Assembly: GCA_052400685.1 (NCBI GenBank)
Contig: JBQTGJ010000004.1
DNA: 64,000 nt
DNA from: CAZHHH01 sp052400685
GTDB taxonomy: Bacteria; Bacteroidota; Bacteroidia; Bacteroidales; Marinilabiliaceae
Strand: one strand, 5' to 3'
The notes beneath the pieces were generated by a model. The model made no database searches. It had not been told where the DNA came from and saw only the letters and a program-made list of their open reading frames with translations. This document shows positions 19,056 to 29,112 of the stretch, in pieces. A program made the position numbers and the translations under genes. Positions within the stretch are counted from its first letter, which is position 1. The number at the start of each line of letters is the position of its first letter.

Positions 19056-20051
19056 ATGGCAGTTAGTTACAAAGAATTAGGACTGGTGAACAGCAAAGAA
19101 ATTTTTGCTAAAGCCGTTGCCGGAGGTTATGCCATCCCGGCTTATAACTTCAATAATCTGGAACAAATGCAAGCCATTGTAATGGCATGTGTTGAAACCA
19201 AATCACCTGTTATTCTTCAGGTATCATCTGGTGCACGCAAGTATGCCAATGCAACCTTGCTTCGCAACATGGCCAAGGGAGCTGTTGAATATGCAAAAGA
19301 ATTAGGTTACGAAATTCCAATCGTACTTCACCTTGATCATGGTGACACATTTGAACTTTGTAAAGACTGTATTGAAAACGGTTTCTCATCAGTCATGATT
19401 GATGGATCATCTCATTCATATGAAGACAACATCGCATTAACTAAAAAAGTCGTTGAATACGCACATGCTCATGACGTAACCGTAGAAGGCGAACTAGGCG
19501 TATTGGCCGGTGTTGAAGACGACGTTGTTGCTGAACATTCATCTTACACACGTCCCGAAGAAGTTGAAGATTTCGTAAAACGGACTGGTGTTGATTCATT
19601 GGCTATTTCAATAGGAACATCACATGGCGCACACAAATTTACGCCCGAACAGTGTACCCGTAATGCCGACGGTATTTTGGTACCACCGCCATTGAAATTT
19701 GATATTCTGGAAGAAATTGAAAAAAGAATTCCTGGATTCCCAATTGTACTTCACGGTTCTTCGTCAGTGCCCCAAGAGCATGTTGCAACAATCAACAAAT
19801 ATGGTGGCGCAATGAAAGAAGCTGTTGGTATACCTGAAGAACAATTACGCAGAGCTGCCAAATCAGCCGTTTGTAAAATTAACATCGACTCTGACGGGCG
19901 TTTGGCTATGACTGCAGCTATCAGAAAAGTGATGGCAGAAAAACCAGAGGAATTTGACCCACGGAAATATTTAGGACCTGCACGCGATAGTTTGAAAGAA
20001 CTTTACATGCACAAAAACAAAAATGTATTGGGATCAGCTGGTAAAGCTTAA
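19056..20051 (+). CDS. fba: Class II fructose-bisphosphate aldolase
   Basis: This glycolytic and gluconeogenic enzyme cleaves fructose-1,6-bisphosphate to two triose phosphates using zinc. The 331-residue protein shows the class II pattern: NFNNLEQMQAI near the N terminus, the zinc site VLHLDHGDTFELC, and the later HGSSSVP motif with the KINIDSDGR phosphate-binding segment. It has its own promoter and a strong terminator, so it is monocistronic. Confidence 0.96.
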   Translation: MAVSYKELGLVNSKEIFAKAVAGGYAIPAYNFNNLEQMQAIVMACVETKSPVILQVSSGARKYANATLLRNMAKGAVEYAKELGYEIPIVLHLDHGDTFELCKDCIENGFSSVMIDGSSHSYEDNIALTKKVVEYAHAHDVTVEGELGVLAGVEDDVVAEHSSYTRPEEVEDFVKRTGVDSLAISIGTSHGAHKFTPEQCTRNADGILVPPPLKFDILEEIEKRIPGFPIVLHGSSSVPQEHVATINKYGGAMKEAVGIPEEQLRRAAKSAVCKINIDSDGRLAMTAAIRKVMAEKPEEFDPRKYLGPARDSLKELYMHKNKNVLGSAGKA

Positions 20052-20072
20052 TCTTCTTACTATATACATCAT

Positions 20073-20110
20073 AAAAAAGAGACTGTCTATATTCAGACAG
20101 TCTCTTTTTT
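20073..20110. terminator. Bidirectional terminator after fba
   Basis: A perfect 16-bp inverted repeat, A6-GAGACTGTCT and AGACAGTCTC-T6, encloses a 6-base loop. It follows fba by about 20 bases, and its A and T tracts would allow it to work from the opposite side too. Confidence 0.92.
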
Positions 20111-20202
20111 ATGATAAAAGCTAAACTTCCGATTCCAATTTATCATCAAACGTTATCACTTAATTCAAAAAAGCAAAACCCCATACTCCCTGCTATTTAA
20201 TA

Positions 20203-22530
20203 TCAGAAAGGATAACCTATGGCAAAGTTAAATGCAACATCGTCCCAGGTAAACCGGCGTGATACAGGAATCCACTGCTCACCATCAACAGCCGCCGGGT
20301 CATGCAGCTTAAGTCCTGTATCAATACGAAAAATAAAATAGTTAAAATCAAAACGAGTTCCAAAACCGGTTCCTATAGCCAGTTGCTTATAAAATTTATC
20401 CCATTCAAACAAGCCACCATCAAGACTGCTACTGGAACGAATACTCCAGATGTTACCAACATCAAGAAAAAAAGCACCCTCAAGTAGCCAGAATAGAGGG
20501 AATCGATATTCAGCATTCATTTCCAGCTTGATATCGGCCGATTGATTATAAAAAGCAGACGTTGTCTCCTTGTAGGTTCCCGGCCCCAGTCCTCTAACCG
20601 GCCAGGCCCTGATACTATTTGCTCCGCCTGAAAAATAACGTTTCTCAAAAGGAAGCACATCCAGATTACCATAAGGCAATCCGACCCCGACAAACAGCCT
20701 GTAAGTAAGAGAAGTCACCCTATTTATGGGTTGGTGATAACGCAGGTCGAAATCAGTCTTAACATATTGTGCGTACCTGATGCCCAAAATAGTACTATAA
20801 TCACCCGATGAAGACTTTTCCCAAAAAGGCCTGAAAATATCTAACGCATTACCTGCCGATTCAAAAGTGTACCTAAAATACCAGAAAGGATTGAATCTGC
20901 GACCAATCTGCTGCTGATTATACAGATAAGTGTAGTTAAGATTCAGGATTAAGTGATCCTCATAAGTATATTTAAGAAAAGTATTTTCAATGGCCGCCTG
21001 AAAAGTAGAATCGACCACCGGAATATTAACCAGATTAAAGTCGATGGGAAAGAAAGAGTGTGTGCTATACCTGTGAGCCTTCCAGGTATAACCATACCTC
21101 ATATTGGCAATCGTCCGGGTATAGTCGGGACGCTCCTGATAATTATAAGCCATCGATATGGTTGTCTTGGGATTGTAACGCTGTCGAAACTTCTCTATTT
21201 TAAACGGTAAAATAAAAGAAGGAAAAACAACCGAAGCCTCACCCCCTATTTCGGTGGTGTTAAAGTCTTCACTGGCGCCACTCTTAGTCACAAACTGATT
21301 TTGACGGGACAACCGGGTATTGAAAGTAAACATCTCAGCCCCATTAAACACATTTTTATGCTGATACTTAACATTCCCTGCTGCACCAAGATTCCCGGAT
21401 GAGTTGGTACCCTCAAGCTCAAAAGCAACCGACTGATAACGGCCGGGAACCACTTGAACAATACAGTTCAGTATGTGATTACCATTCTCATCCATCACTC
21501 CCGGTAATTCACGAAATCGAATGTTGATATATTTAAAAATCCGTAAGCCACTTAGCAACGATTGTGTTTTTTCAACCAAATCGGCCTGATACAAATCGCC
21601 TGGATATATGTAGCTACTATTAATCAAAACATCAGGTTTAAAATCAAGTTTGTCCTTAAATACGATATAAAAACCCGACAGAAAAACAGTATCCGGCAAA
21701 GCCGATGAGGCTGAAGAGAAATCTTCGCCCATTTGGTAATCTTCTCCCACCTGAAAATAGACATCGCCGATTACATACCGGGTATGACTCCCATTTTTAT
21801 TACGGCCAGCCACATTTTCAGGAGGACGCACCAAAACCAATGTATCATTTATCCGATAATTGCCGACAGAACTATCGGCTATAAAGTACATATACTCTTT
21901 CGAAAAATTATAAAACCCTTTATTTTGCAAATTACGAGTAATACGGTCCCTCTCCCGGTCATGTATGTCAGACGTAAAGCCACGACCTTTCCTCAGCAGA
22001 GTACGTGTGGTATCGCGATAAAAAAACGTTGCCAGACTGTCATCCTCAATGCGATAACTAAGGTTATTAATTTTATACTGCGGACCGGACTGGATATTAT
22101 AAACAACCCTTGCTTTTCGCCGTGATGGAAAAATAACTGTATCCGTCACTTCAGAAAGATAATAGCCCTGATTGCGCATATATAAAGACATCTGCTCCAC
22201 AGAACGATCAACCAATGTGGAGTCAAAAATAACCGGCGCTTCTCCAATTCGTCTAAGCCATCGGTTAAACCCTTTTGACTCATCACGGCCAGAAAGATTG
22301 TAAACCCCCAGATGTAAACGCCATATACCCAAAATGCGCAAATTCCCATCCTGACGTAAATACAATTTCAGATCCTCTTTCGATATTTCAGAAGAAGAAG
22401 TTTTAATGCTTACACGCCTGAGCAAACGTTCTCCTTCAGGAACATACTTTGTGGAATTACAAGCATTAAAAGCCAGCATTAAAACAATTCCGACAGAAAC
22501 CAAAAGAAAAAAACGAACCTGTGTGCGCAT
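20203..22530 (-). CDS. TamA/BamA-like outer membrane lipoprotein
   Basis: With the ATG at 22530 the protein has 775 residues. It begins with a lipoprotein signal (MRTQVRFFLL...LAFNACNSTKYVPEGE, lipobox Cys in FNAC), followed by POTRA-like modules and a C-terminal Omp85/surface-antigen beta-barrel ending in the aromatic FNFAIGYPF. Barrel hallmarks include RFFSGGANSIRAWPVRGLGPG-type sequence (here RYFSGGANSIRAWPVRG). Such Bacteroidota proteins are assigned to outer membrane protein assembly or lipid transfer; the exact role is inferred. It lies head to head with the SpoU methylase gene, an arrangement seen near porT in related genomes. Confidence 0.9.
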   Translation of the reverse strand: MRTQVRFFLLVSVGIVLMLAFNACNSTKYVPEGERLLRRVSIKTSSSEISKEDLKLYLRQDGNLRILGIWRLHLGVYNLSGRDESKGFNRWLRRIGEAPVIFDSTLVDRSVEQMSLYMRNQGYYLSEVTDTVIFPSRRKARVVYNIQSGPQYKINNLSYRIEDDSLATFFYRDTTRTLLRKGRGFTSDIHDRERDRITRNLQNKGFYNFSKEYMYFIADSSVGNYRINDTLVLVRPPENVAGRNKNGSHTRYVIGDVYFQVGEDYQMGEDFSSASSALPDTVFLSGFYIVFKDKLDFKPDVLINSSYIYPGDLYQADLVEKTQSLLSGLRIFKYINIRFRELPGVMDENGNHILNCIVQVVPGRYQSVAFELEGTNSSGNLGAAGNVKYQHKNVFNGAEMFTFNTRLSRQNQFVTKSGASEDFNTTEIGGEASVVFPSFILPFKIEKFRQRYNPKTTISMAYNYQERPDYTRTIANMRYGYTWKAHRYSTHSFFPIDFNLVNIPVVDSTFQAAIENTFLKYTYEDHLILNLNYTYLYNQQQIGRRFNPFWYFRYTFESAGNALDIFRPFWEKSSSGDYSTILGIRYAQYVKTDFDLRYHQPINRVTSLTYRLFVGVGLPYGNLDVLPFEKRYFSGGANSIRAWPVRGLGPGTYKETTSAFYNQSADIKLEMNAEYRFPLFWLLEGAFFLDVGNIWSIRSSSSLDGGLFEWDKFYKQLAIGTGFGTRFDFNYFIFRIDTGLKLHDPAAVDGEQWIPVSRRFTWDDVAFNFAIGYPF

Positions 22531-22640
22531 TCCTGCTTTTTTAAAATTAATAATCAACAAAAGCCTGTTAAAGCGATTGTTCAGACTCCAACAATGAGGT
22601 AATATTACTACTTTTGCGGGTAAAGGTAAAAAAATGTATC

Positions 22641-23414
22641 ATGCTAAGTAAGAATCAGAAGCGACTGATTGCCTCAATGGCACAAAAAAAACAACGAAAC
22701 CTCACAGGGTTGTTCTTAGCCGAAGGCGAAAAAACAGTTAATGAATTATTGAAGACTGGCTTCCAACCTCATTTGATTGCCTGCACTAAAGACTGGACAT
22801 ATCCGAGTCCATTAACGACCTCAACCACGCCTGTTCTTATCAGCAAAGAAGAGCTCACCAGCGCTTCTTTATTAAAAACCCCTCAAAACGTTCTGGCACT
22901 TTTTAAGCAGCCCACATTTGACATCAAAATTGATGCCATCAAGGACGAATTAACCCTCGCGTTGGATGGCATACAAGATCCGGGAAATCTGGGGACCATC
23001 ATCCGGCTGGCCGACTGGTTCGGGATACAACATATCATTTGTAGTGATGACACGGTAGACTGGTTTAATCCCAAAGTTGTGCAAGCATCAATGGGCGGAA
23101 TGGCCAGAGTAAATGTTCACTACACCTCATCATTGTCTCAATTTTTGGAAGATTACCACAATTGCAATCAAACACCTGTATATGGCGCTTTTTTGGAAGG
23201 GAAAAACATTTATTCTTCACCACTTCAAAACACAGGCATTATAGTAATGGGCAACGAAGGAAATGGCATCAAGCCTGAAACAGCAAAGCAAATCACGGAA
23301 AAAATCACAATTCCATCGTTTCCACCCGCACATATCACCTCAGAATCGCTAAATGTAGGTGTTGCCACAGCCATCATCTGTGCTGAATTTCGACGACACG
23401 CACATCACGATTAA
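22641..23414 (+). CDS. SpoU/TrmH-family RNA 2'-O-methyltransferase
   Basis: The 257-residue protein is an rRNA or tRNA ribose methyltransferase with the trefoil-knot SAM site. Its motifs are LDGIQDPGNLGTIIRLADWFG (motif 1), VMGNEGNGI (motif 2) and ESLNVGVATAII (motif 3). The N-terminal substrate-binding domain contains LFLAEGEKTVNELLK. I chose the ATG at 22641 over an upstream TTG. Its stop codon overlaps that of the convergent FAD dehydrogenase by 4 bases. The RNA target is not known. Confidence 0.92.
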   Translation: MLSKNQKRLIASMAQKKQRNLTGLFLAEGEKTVNELLKTGFQPHLIACTKDWTYPSPLTTSTTPVLISKEELTSASLLKTPQNVLALFKQPTFDIKIDAIKDELTLALDGIQDPGNLGTIIRLADWFGIQHIICSDDTVDWFNPKVVQASMGGMARVNVHYTSSLSQFLEDYHNCNQTPVYGAFLEGKNIYSSPLQNTGIIVMGNEGNGIKPETAKQITEKITIPSFPPAHITSESLNVGVATAIICAEFRRHAHHD

Positions 23415-24973
23415 CGCGTCAACCTGTCCGCAATACGATCGGCACAACGCTCACCATCAAGAGCCGATGAAGCTATACCACCAGCATAGCCAGCCCCTTC
23501 CCCACAAGGATAAAGGTTTGTAATTTGTGGATGACTTAATGTGTCAGGTAACCGCGGAATACGAACGGGTGAAGATGTTCGCGACTCAACCCCTAACACA
23601 ATCGCTTCGTCGGTTAAAAAGCCACGCGCCCACTTCCCAAACTGCTCAAACCCCTGACGTAAGCGTCCGGCTACCATATCGGGTAAAATAAAATGCAATG
23701 GAGAAGCTATCACGCCAGGCAGATATGACGTTTCAGGCAAATCGGCAGACAAACGGCCATCCACAAAATCGGTTAACATTTGTGCCGGTGCAATATTATT
23801 TTTACCTCCATTGATATAACAAGACCTTTCCACCTCGCGCTGAAACATCAAACCTGACAAAGGGCCATACTGCTCATAACCTTTCAAATCCTCGGGATGC
23901 ACCTCTACAACCATTCCACTGTTAGCAAAAGGGCTGTTACGTCCAGATGCCGACATCCCGTTCACCACCATTTCGTCGGGGCCTGTCATTGCCGGAACGA
24001 TAAAACCTCCGGGGCACATACAAAAAGAATAAACCCCCCGCTGTTCCACCTGACACGAAAAACTATACGAAGCTGCCGGTAGATAATCCCCCCGTCCTTC
24101 GGGGGTATGGTACTGAATCTGATCGACAAGCTCCTGCGGATGCTCCACTCGCACACCCAAAGCCCAGGGCTTTGCTTCAATCAAAACCTCCCTACGATGT
24201 AATAATTCATATATGTCACGGGCTGAATGACCCGTGGCTAAAACCACAGCCTCGCCATAAACCTTATCTGCATTGGCAGTAATAACGCCTGTTAAACGAT
24301 CCCCGTCCAAAATAAAATCGTCCACCCGTGTTTGAAAATGAACCTCGCCTCCACTGCTGATAATGGTTTCACGAATGCTTCGCATAATGCCGGGTAACTT
24401 ATCTGTCCCAATGTGCGGATGAGCATCAATCAATATATCTTTATCAGCACCGTGGAAACATAAAATTTCAAGAAAACGATTAAAATCGCCACGTTTAGTA
24501 CTACGGGTATAAAGCTTTCCGTCAGAAAAGGTACCGGCACCACCTTCCCCAAAAGCATAATTGGATTCAGAATTAACCGGATGATTCCGGTTTAATAAGG
24601 CAACATCCTTTTTACGTTCACTCACCGACTTGCCACGCTCAAGGACCACCGGACGTAAACCTCTCTCAATAAGACGCATTGCTGCAAAAAAGCCACCAGG
24701 CCCCGCTCCCACAACAATAACTGTGGGTGCCGCTGACACATCAGGATAATCAAAGTGAATGTCCGGGAATACCGGCATTTTTTCATCAACCCATGCTTCT
24801 ATGGTGAGCTGTAACATGACCGGATTACGTCGGGCATCAATGGAACGTTTAACAACTCGAAATGCTGATATTTGAGCCGGCTTAACTTTAATTGTAGCGG
24901 CCATCAATTTTTTCAAAACTGCGTCGTTGGCAGCTTCGGCCGGAGAAATACGTAGAGCAATGTCTGTCTTCAT
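23411..24973 (-). CDS. FAD-dependent dehydrogenase (COG2509 type)
   Basis: The 520-residue flavoprotein (ATG at 24973) has a small N-terminal domain of about 95 residues, then the dinucleotide-binding GAGPGGFFAAMRLIERGLRP. A C-terminal FAD-contact segment is NLYPCGEGAGYAGGIASSALDG. Members of this family are annotated as uncharacterised FAD-dependent dehydrogenases; the substrate is unknown. It is convergent with the methylase gene and separated from porT by a family-R repeat. Confidence 0.88.
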   Translation of the reverse strand: MKTDIALRISPAEAANDAVLKKLMAATIKVKPAQISAFRVVKRSIDARRNPVMLQLTIEAWVDEKMPVFPDIHFDYPDVSAAPTVIVVGAGPGGFFAAMRLIERGLRPVVLERGKSVSERKKDVALLNRNHPVNSESNYAFGEGGAGTFSDGKLYTRSTKRGDFNRFLEILCFHGADKDILIDAHPHIGTDKLPGIMRSIRETIISSGGEVHFQTRVDDFILDGDRLTGVITANADKVYGEAVVLATGHSARDIYELLHRREVLIEAKPWALGVRVEHPQELVDQIQYHTPEGRGDYLPAASYSFSCQVEQRGVYSFCMCPGGFIVPAMTGPDEMVVNGMSASGRNSPFANSGMVVEVHPEDLKGYEQYGPLSGLMFQREVERSCYINGGKNNIAPAQMLTDFVDGRLSADLPETSYLPGVIASPLHFILPDMVAGRLRQGFEQFGKWARGFLTDEAIVLGVESRTSSPVRIPRLPDTLSHPQITNLYPCGEGAGYAGGIASSALDGERCADRIADRLTR

Positions 24974-24996
24974 TGAATATAAAAAAGGGCTTCTAT

Positions 24997-25143
24997 TTAG
25001 TGCTTGCAAAAAAAGTCCAACTTTTGCGTTATTCCAGGCCTAAGAATAGTCATTTACACCAGCAAACGCACTCTTCCCCTAACTTAAAAAGTCTCAGAAA
25101 AAAGCTTTCTTATCGATAATTAGAGTTCCCGGGCAAGCACTAA
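24997..25143. repeat. Dispersed intergenic repeat, family R, with perfect 11-bp ends
   Basis: The element begins TTAGTGCTTGC (24997-25007) and ends GCAAGCACTAA (25133-25143), a perfect 11-bp terminal inverted repeat. The interior has GTCCAACTTTTGCGTTA and AATAGTCATTTACACCAG, as in the other copies. It fills the spacer between the FAD dehydrogenase and PorT genes. Confidence 0.8.
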
Positions 25144-25160
25144 TAAAAAAACAAAATTGA

Positions 25161-25865
25161 TTATTCGAAATAAAAAGTAAGCACAAAGATACGCGAAGTT
25201 ATTTTATCCATCACCTCTGTATACAAAACATCTTCAGGTTCGCCGGTCCCATCAGGGTCAAGAATGTTCCTCAACCCGACCGAAAGCTTAAGTTCTGTAG
25301 AAAATCTGAAATAAGTCATATAAGAATCAAACCCGGCCCCAATCTCAAGATAGGTATCAAAAGGGCGAACAACGATACCATCCTTCTTCGATTTGGCCAG
25401 ATCGTAACGGGGATTAACACCCGCAATAAAAAAAGGCTTTGCATTAGTCATACGTGCCCCGCTGAATTTCAACAACAAGGGACATTCCAAATAGGTAGAC
25501 TTAACAGCCAACGCTTTTTCATCCTGAACTCCATTAGCATCTACAAAAAGAAGATCACGTTGTCCAAAACTAATACCGGGTAACAAACGAATATTCAAAT
25601 ACTTATTGATGCGAAAAGAAGAGACCATTCCAAGATTAATCCCCGGATTAAGCGCTGTAACTTCAGCATACCGGGGTTCAACATCGCCAAGCATTGCGGG
25701 ATTCTTATGCGTTACATGAAAATCCATCATATTAAAGCCAATGTAAAACCCAAAATGAATGGGACTCGCATCGAAACCCGGCAAATTAGGAACGCGTTGC
25801 TTATTGGGCTGTGCCAAAACACAACCTGTAACAACCATAAAAACAATTAACAACCGAAGCTTCAT
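25161..25865 (-). CDS. porT: PorT family outer membrane protein (type IX secretion)
   Basis: The 234-residue protein (ATG at 25865) has a signal peptide ending VLAQ, then an eight-strand-type beta-barrel with alternating hydrophobic strands (PIHFGFYIGFNMMDFHV at the start, ISRIFVLTFYFE-like end). PorT is a component of type IX secretion, first defined by gliding and gingipain secretion mutants. The neighbourhood supports the assignment: it lies directly before ubiE/menG with a 53-base gap, as in other Bacteroidota. Generic PorT-domain proteins are common, so this rests partly on context. Confidence 0.8.
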   Translation of the reverse strand: MKLRLLIVFMVVTGCVLAQPNKQRVPNLPGFDASPIHFGFYIGFNMMDFHVTHKNPAMLGDVEPRYAEVTALNPGINLGMVSSFRINKYLNIRLLPGISFGQRDLLFVDANGVQDEKALAVKSTYLECPLLLKFSGARMTNAKPFFIAGVNPRYDLAKSKKDGIVVRPFDTYLEIGAGFDSYMTYFRFSTELKLSVGLRNILDPDGTGEPEDVLYTEVMDKITSRIFVLTFYFE

Positions 25866-25918
25866 AAAAAAAATCAATATAACACATCTTCTAATGGGAA
25901 AACGGATGTGCCGGTTTT

Positions 25919-26653
25919 TTATTGTTCAGGCTTTAAAGCAACATAAATGGTGGCAATTCCAAAGGTTTGTTTCCATCGACGCACAGGATTTAACCCGGCT
26001 TTTACCAGTTCATCATCAAAATCTTTACCATCAGGAAACTGTAATACCGACGCCGGCAAATAAGAGTAAGCTTCTTTATCGCGCGAAATGAGTCCGCCCC
26101 ACCATGGTAAAATACGCGTAAAATACAGACGATATAACTGCTTCATGGGAAACGACAAAGGCTTAGAAAATTCGAGAACGATCACCATTCCGCCAGGACG
26201 CAGCACCCGTGCCATCTCAGACAGTCCGGCCTGTAAATTCTCAAAATTACGAACTCCAAAAGCAACCGTAACCACATCAAACGAATGTTTTTCGAAAGGT
26301 AAATTTTCGGAATCGCCCTCCTTCAATACTATTTTATGCTGAAGTTGATGCTTCAATACTTTTTTTGCAGCCAAAGCCAGCATACCCGAAGAAATATCAA
26401 CCCCATAAATAACATTGGGTTTTACTTTACGACCGATTGCAATAGCCAAATCACCGGTTCCCGTAGCCAAATCCAATACATCGGGCATACGAAGCGGTTT
26501 AATAAGTTTCACCACCCGCCGGCGCCAAAGCTTATCGATTCGAAAAGACAATAAATGATTAAGTAAATCATATTTAGGCGCAATACGGTTAAACATTTGT
26601 GTTACCTGCTCCTTTTTTGACCCAATTTGATTTCCGTAAGGTTTTACACTCAT
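25919..26653 (-). CDS. ubiE: Demethylmenaquinone / ubiquinone C-methyltransferase
   Basis: The 244-residue SAM-dependent enzyme makes menaquinone from demethylmenaquinone (MenG activity) in this quinone-poor lineage. The motifs are VTQMFNRIAPKYDLLNHLLSFRID, VLDLATGTGDLAIAIG (SAM motif I), and the later RVLRPGGMVIVLEFSKP. It acts at the inner membrane with a lipid substrate. It is upstream of porT on the same strand. Confidence 0.95.
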   Translation of the reverse strand: MSVKPYGNQIGSKKEQVTQMFNRIAPKYDLLNHLLSFRIDKLWRRRVVKLIKPLRMPDVLDLATGTGDLAIAIGRKVKPNVIYGVDISSGMLALAAKKVLKHQLQHKIVLKEGDSENLPFEKHSFDVVTVAFGVRNFENLQAGLSEMARVLRPGGMVIVLEFSKPLSFPMKQLYRLYFTRILPWWGGLISRDKEAYSYLPASVLQFPDGKDFDDELVKAGLNPVRRWKQTFGIATIYVALKPEQ

Positions 26654-26745
26654 TTCTATATCTATTTCCGTAAAAAAATTAGACCAATCCTCAAAAACAA
26701 AATTAATAATTCACAAAACAAAAAACATTGTCTTTGCCACAACAC

Positions 26746-28974
26746 TTAAACAGTGGCATCTACCCAATGCTTAAGGCCATTATCGAAAATCTTTTTTAAG
26801 TCTTCAATAAAACCGAAGGATTCATCATCAATACGAATTTCACTTTTAGTAACATGACCCAGAATTGAGAAAGGAAACGCACTGGCAACCATATAATCCA
26901 CAAATAAGTCTTGTTTCTCAGGCGCCACAGAAACAACGACCCGGCTTTGCGATTCCCCAAACAAAAAAGCATCTTTCCGTATTTCTGCGTCGGTGGTAAT
27001 ATCAAAACCAAACCCAAGCGGTTCGGCACACTCAAAAAGGGTAAAAAACACCCCCCCATTAGAGACATCATGAACCGACCGGGCCAACTGCGCATCAATA
27101 ACACCAGCTACCACGCTGTGTAAATCTTTTTCTTCTTCGGCGTCATAAAAAGGCGGTAAAGAAGATTTAACACCATGCACTTTACGAATATATTCAGAAC
27201 CATTAAAATCCTCCCGCGATTGACCGATCATAAAAATCATATCGCCTTTATGTCTAAACGGCAGCGTTGTATGACGTCTGGCATCTTTTAAAAGCCCAAC
27301 CATACCGATAATTGGCGATGGAATAATCGGAACAATAACCCCATCTTCGGATTGTTGATTATAAAAGCTCACATTACCGCTAACCACTGGCACATCAAAA
27401 AACTGACAAGCCTTGGCAACGCCTTTTACGGCAGCCACAAAATCGCCAAAAGCTTTTGGGTCATTTGGATTACCAAAATTTAAACAATCGGAGACTGCCA
27501 GAGGCTTCCCGCCGGCACAAATAATATTGCGTGCTGCTTCGGCCACGGCAATCTGAGCCCCTATAAACGGGTTACCTGTCATATATTCGGGATTGCCATC
27601 CAACGTTGCAGTCAGGGCTTTGCCACCACTTTCAATTTCGATCAACGACGCATCTGACGGATATTTAGTGCTTAAATCCTGAGATCCCAACGAGGCAGAA
27701 TATTTTCGGCTGATCCATTTTTTTGAAACCAGATTAAGAGAGCTCATCATGGTTTTAACGACAGCTGGATAATGATCTGGCTCCTGAATTTTATCACTGG
27801 TATAACTGATCAAATTACCTTTAGCTGTTTCGAAAACCGGCTCGTAAACAGGGGTCTTTCCACCAAACCCCAAATAATCAACGGACATCTGTGCCATTGT
27901 TGCCTGATTCTCGACTAGCGTAAACAGTTGATCGTTGGTTACCTCGCCCAAAATACCAAAGGAAAGCGCCTTTTCTTCAACCAAAGTCTTTACCTTATCG
28001 ATTGCCGAGGGCTCAAGACAAACTAATATACGTCCCCATGTTTCAGATACCAGTATATCCCGGGGAGACAATTCCTTATCAACAACGGGTATATCAGAGG
28101 TCCTAACCCGAACACCAGCTTTGCCACGACGAGCCATTTCAACCACAGCACCAACCATTCCCTGCGCACCAACCCCCTGAATTCCAATAACAAGTTTCTG
28201 TTCGATTAACGTCCCAATAATTTTATACAATGTTTTCTCAACCTCTACATTCTGCAAATAACCGACTGGCGCTATTTTCGTCATTTTATCGGCATAAAAA
28301 TCCATCTCAAAAGCATCGCCTTCAACCCCCTCAACGCCTGTAGGAACACCAATTACAGCCACCATATTACCGGCGCCTCTGGCAACCGCCGATACCAGGT
28401 TTGACCGTTTGGCCACTCCGACCACCATATTGTTAACGACCGGTGCAGAATTAAATCCATCGTGAAAAAACGTTTCACCGCCAACCACAGGAACTCCAAA
28501 TCCCTTTTCAAAATCGGCAATTCCGTTAACGACTTCTTCAAACAGCCAACGCGCGGTATCTCGTTGTCCATTTCCAAAACGGAGGGAATTAAGAAAGGCT
28601 TTTGGTTTGGCCCCCATTGTAAACACATCGCGGGCTACCACGCGCAATCCTGTCGAAGCGCCAAGTCTGGGCTGAATAGCACATGGATGATTATGTGATT
28701 CAACCTTAAAAACACAAACCAGACCATCGCCAATATCGACTGCTCCGGCACTCTCCTTCCCGGCCTCTACCACAACGTCATTTCCCGATCGGGGTAGAAT
28801 CTCAAGCCAGTGTGAAGAATTCTTATAACTGGCATGTTCAGACCACAATATCGAAAAAAATTCCAATTCCACACGATTGGGTAACCGTCCTAAAATATTC
28901 TGAATTTGCTCAAACTCCTTCGATGTAAGGTTGAAAGATTCAGCATCATAAATAGTCGTTTCGGGATTAGTCAT
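26746..28974 (-). CDS. purL: Phosphoribosylformylglycinamidine synthase, small-type PurL
   Basis: PurL converts FGAR to FGAM in purine synthesis. At 742 residues it is the small-type subunit, not the approximately 1200-residue fused enzyme. Visible motifs include SEHASYKNSSHWL, VVFKVESHNHPCAIQP-like sequence (VFKVESHNHPCAIQPRLGA), and the ATP-binding second half (GKPLAVSDCLNFGNP). The small form needs PurS and PurQ; neither is in this window. It is divergent from the short-chain dehydrogenase gene. Confidence 0.95.
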   Translation of the reverse strand: MTNPETTIYDAESFNLTSKEFEQIQNILGRLPNRVELEFFSILWSEHASYKNSSHWLEILPRSGNDVVVEAGKESAGAVDIGDGLVCVFKVESHNHPCAIQPRLGASTGLRVVARDVFTMGAKPKAFLNSLRFGNGQRDTARWLFEEVVNGIADFEKGFGVPVVGGETFFHDGFNSAPVVNNMVVGVAKRSNLVSAVARGAGNMVAVIGVPTGVEGVEGDAFEMDFYADKMTKIAPVGYLQNVEVEKTLYKIIGTLIEQKLVIGIQGVGAQGMVGAVVEMARRGKAGVRVRTSDIPVVDKELSPRDILVSETWGRILVCLEPSAIDKVKTLVEEKALSFGILGEVTNDQLFTLVENQATMAQMSVDYLGFGGKTPVYEPVFETAKGNLISYTSDKIQEPDHYPAVVKTMMSSLNLVSKKWISRKYSASLGSQDLSTKYPSDASLIEIESGGKALTATLDGNPEYMTGNPFIGAQIAVAEAARNIICAGGKPLAVSDCLNFGNPNDPKAFGDFVAAVKGVAKACQFFDVPVVSGNVSFYNQQSEDGVIVPIIPSPIIGMVGLLKDARRHTTLPFRHKGDMIFMIGQSREDFNGSEYIRKVHGVKSSLPPFYDAEEEKDLHSVVAGVIDAQLARSVHDVSNGGVFFTLFECAEPLGFGFDITTDAEIRKDAFLFGESQSRVVVSVAPEKQDLFVDYMVASAFPFSILGHVTKSEIRIDDESFGFIEDLKKIFDNGLKHWVDATV

Positions 28975-29112
28975 ATTACCAGGTTTAAATTCAGGGTCGA
29001 AACAAAGATAAAAATACCTACTTTTACAAAACTTTTCCAGACCCTATAATTATTAGCTGAAAGTAATAAAATTCGATCATTATACAAACTACAAATATAA
29101 ATTAAGTTAAGC

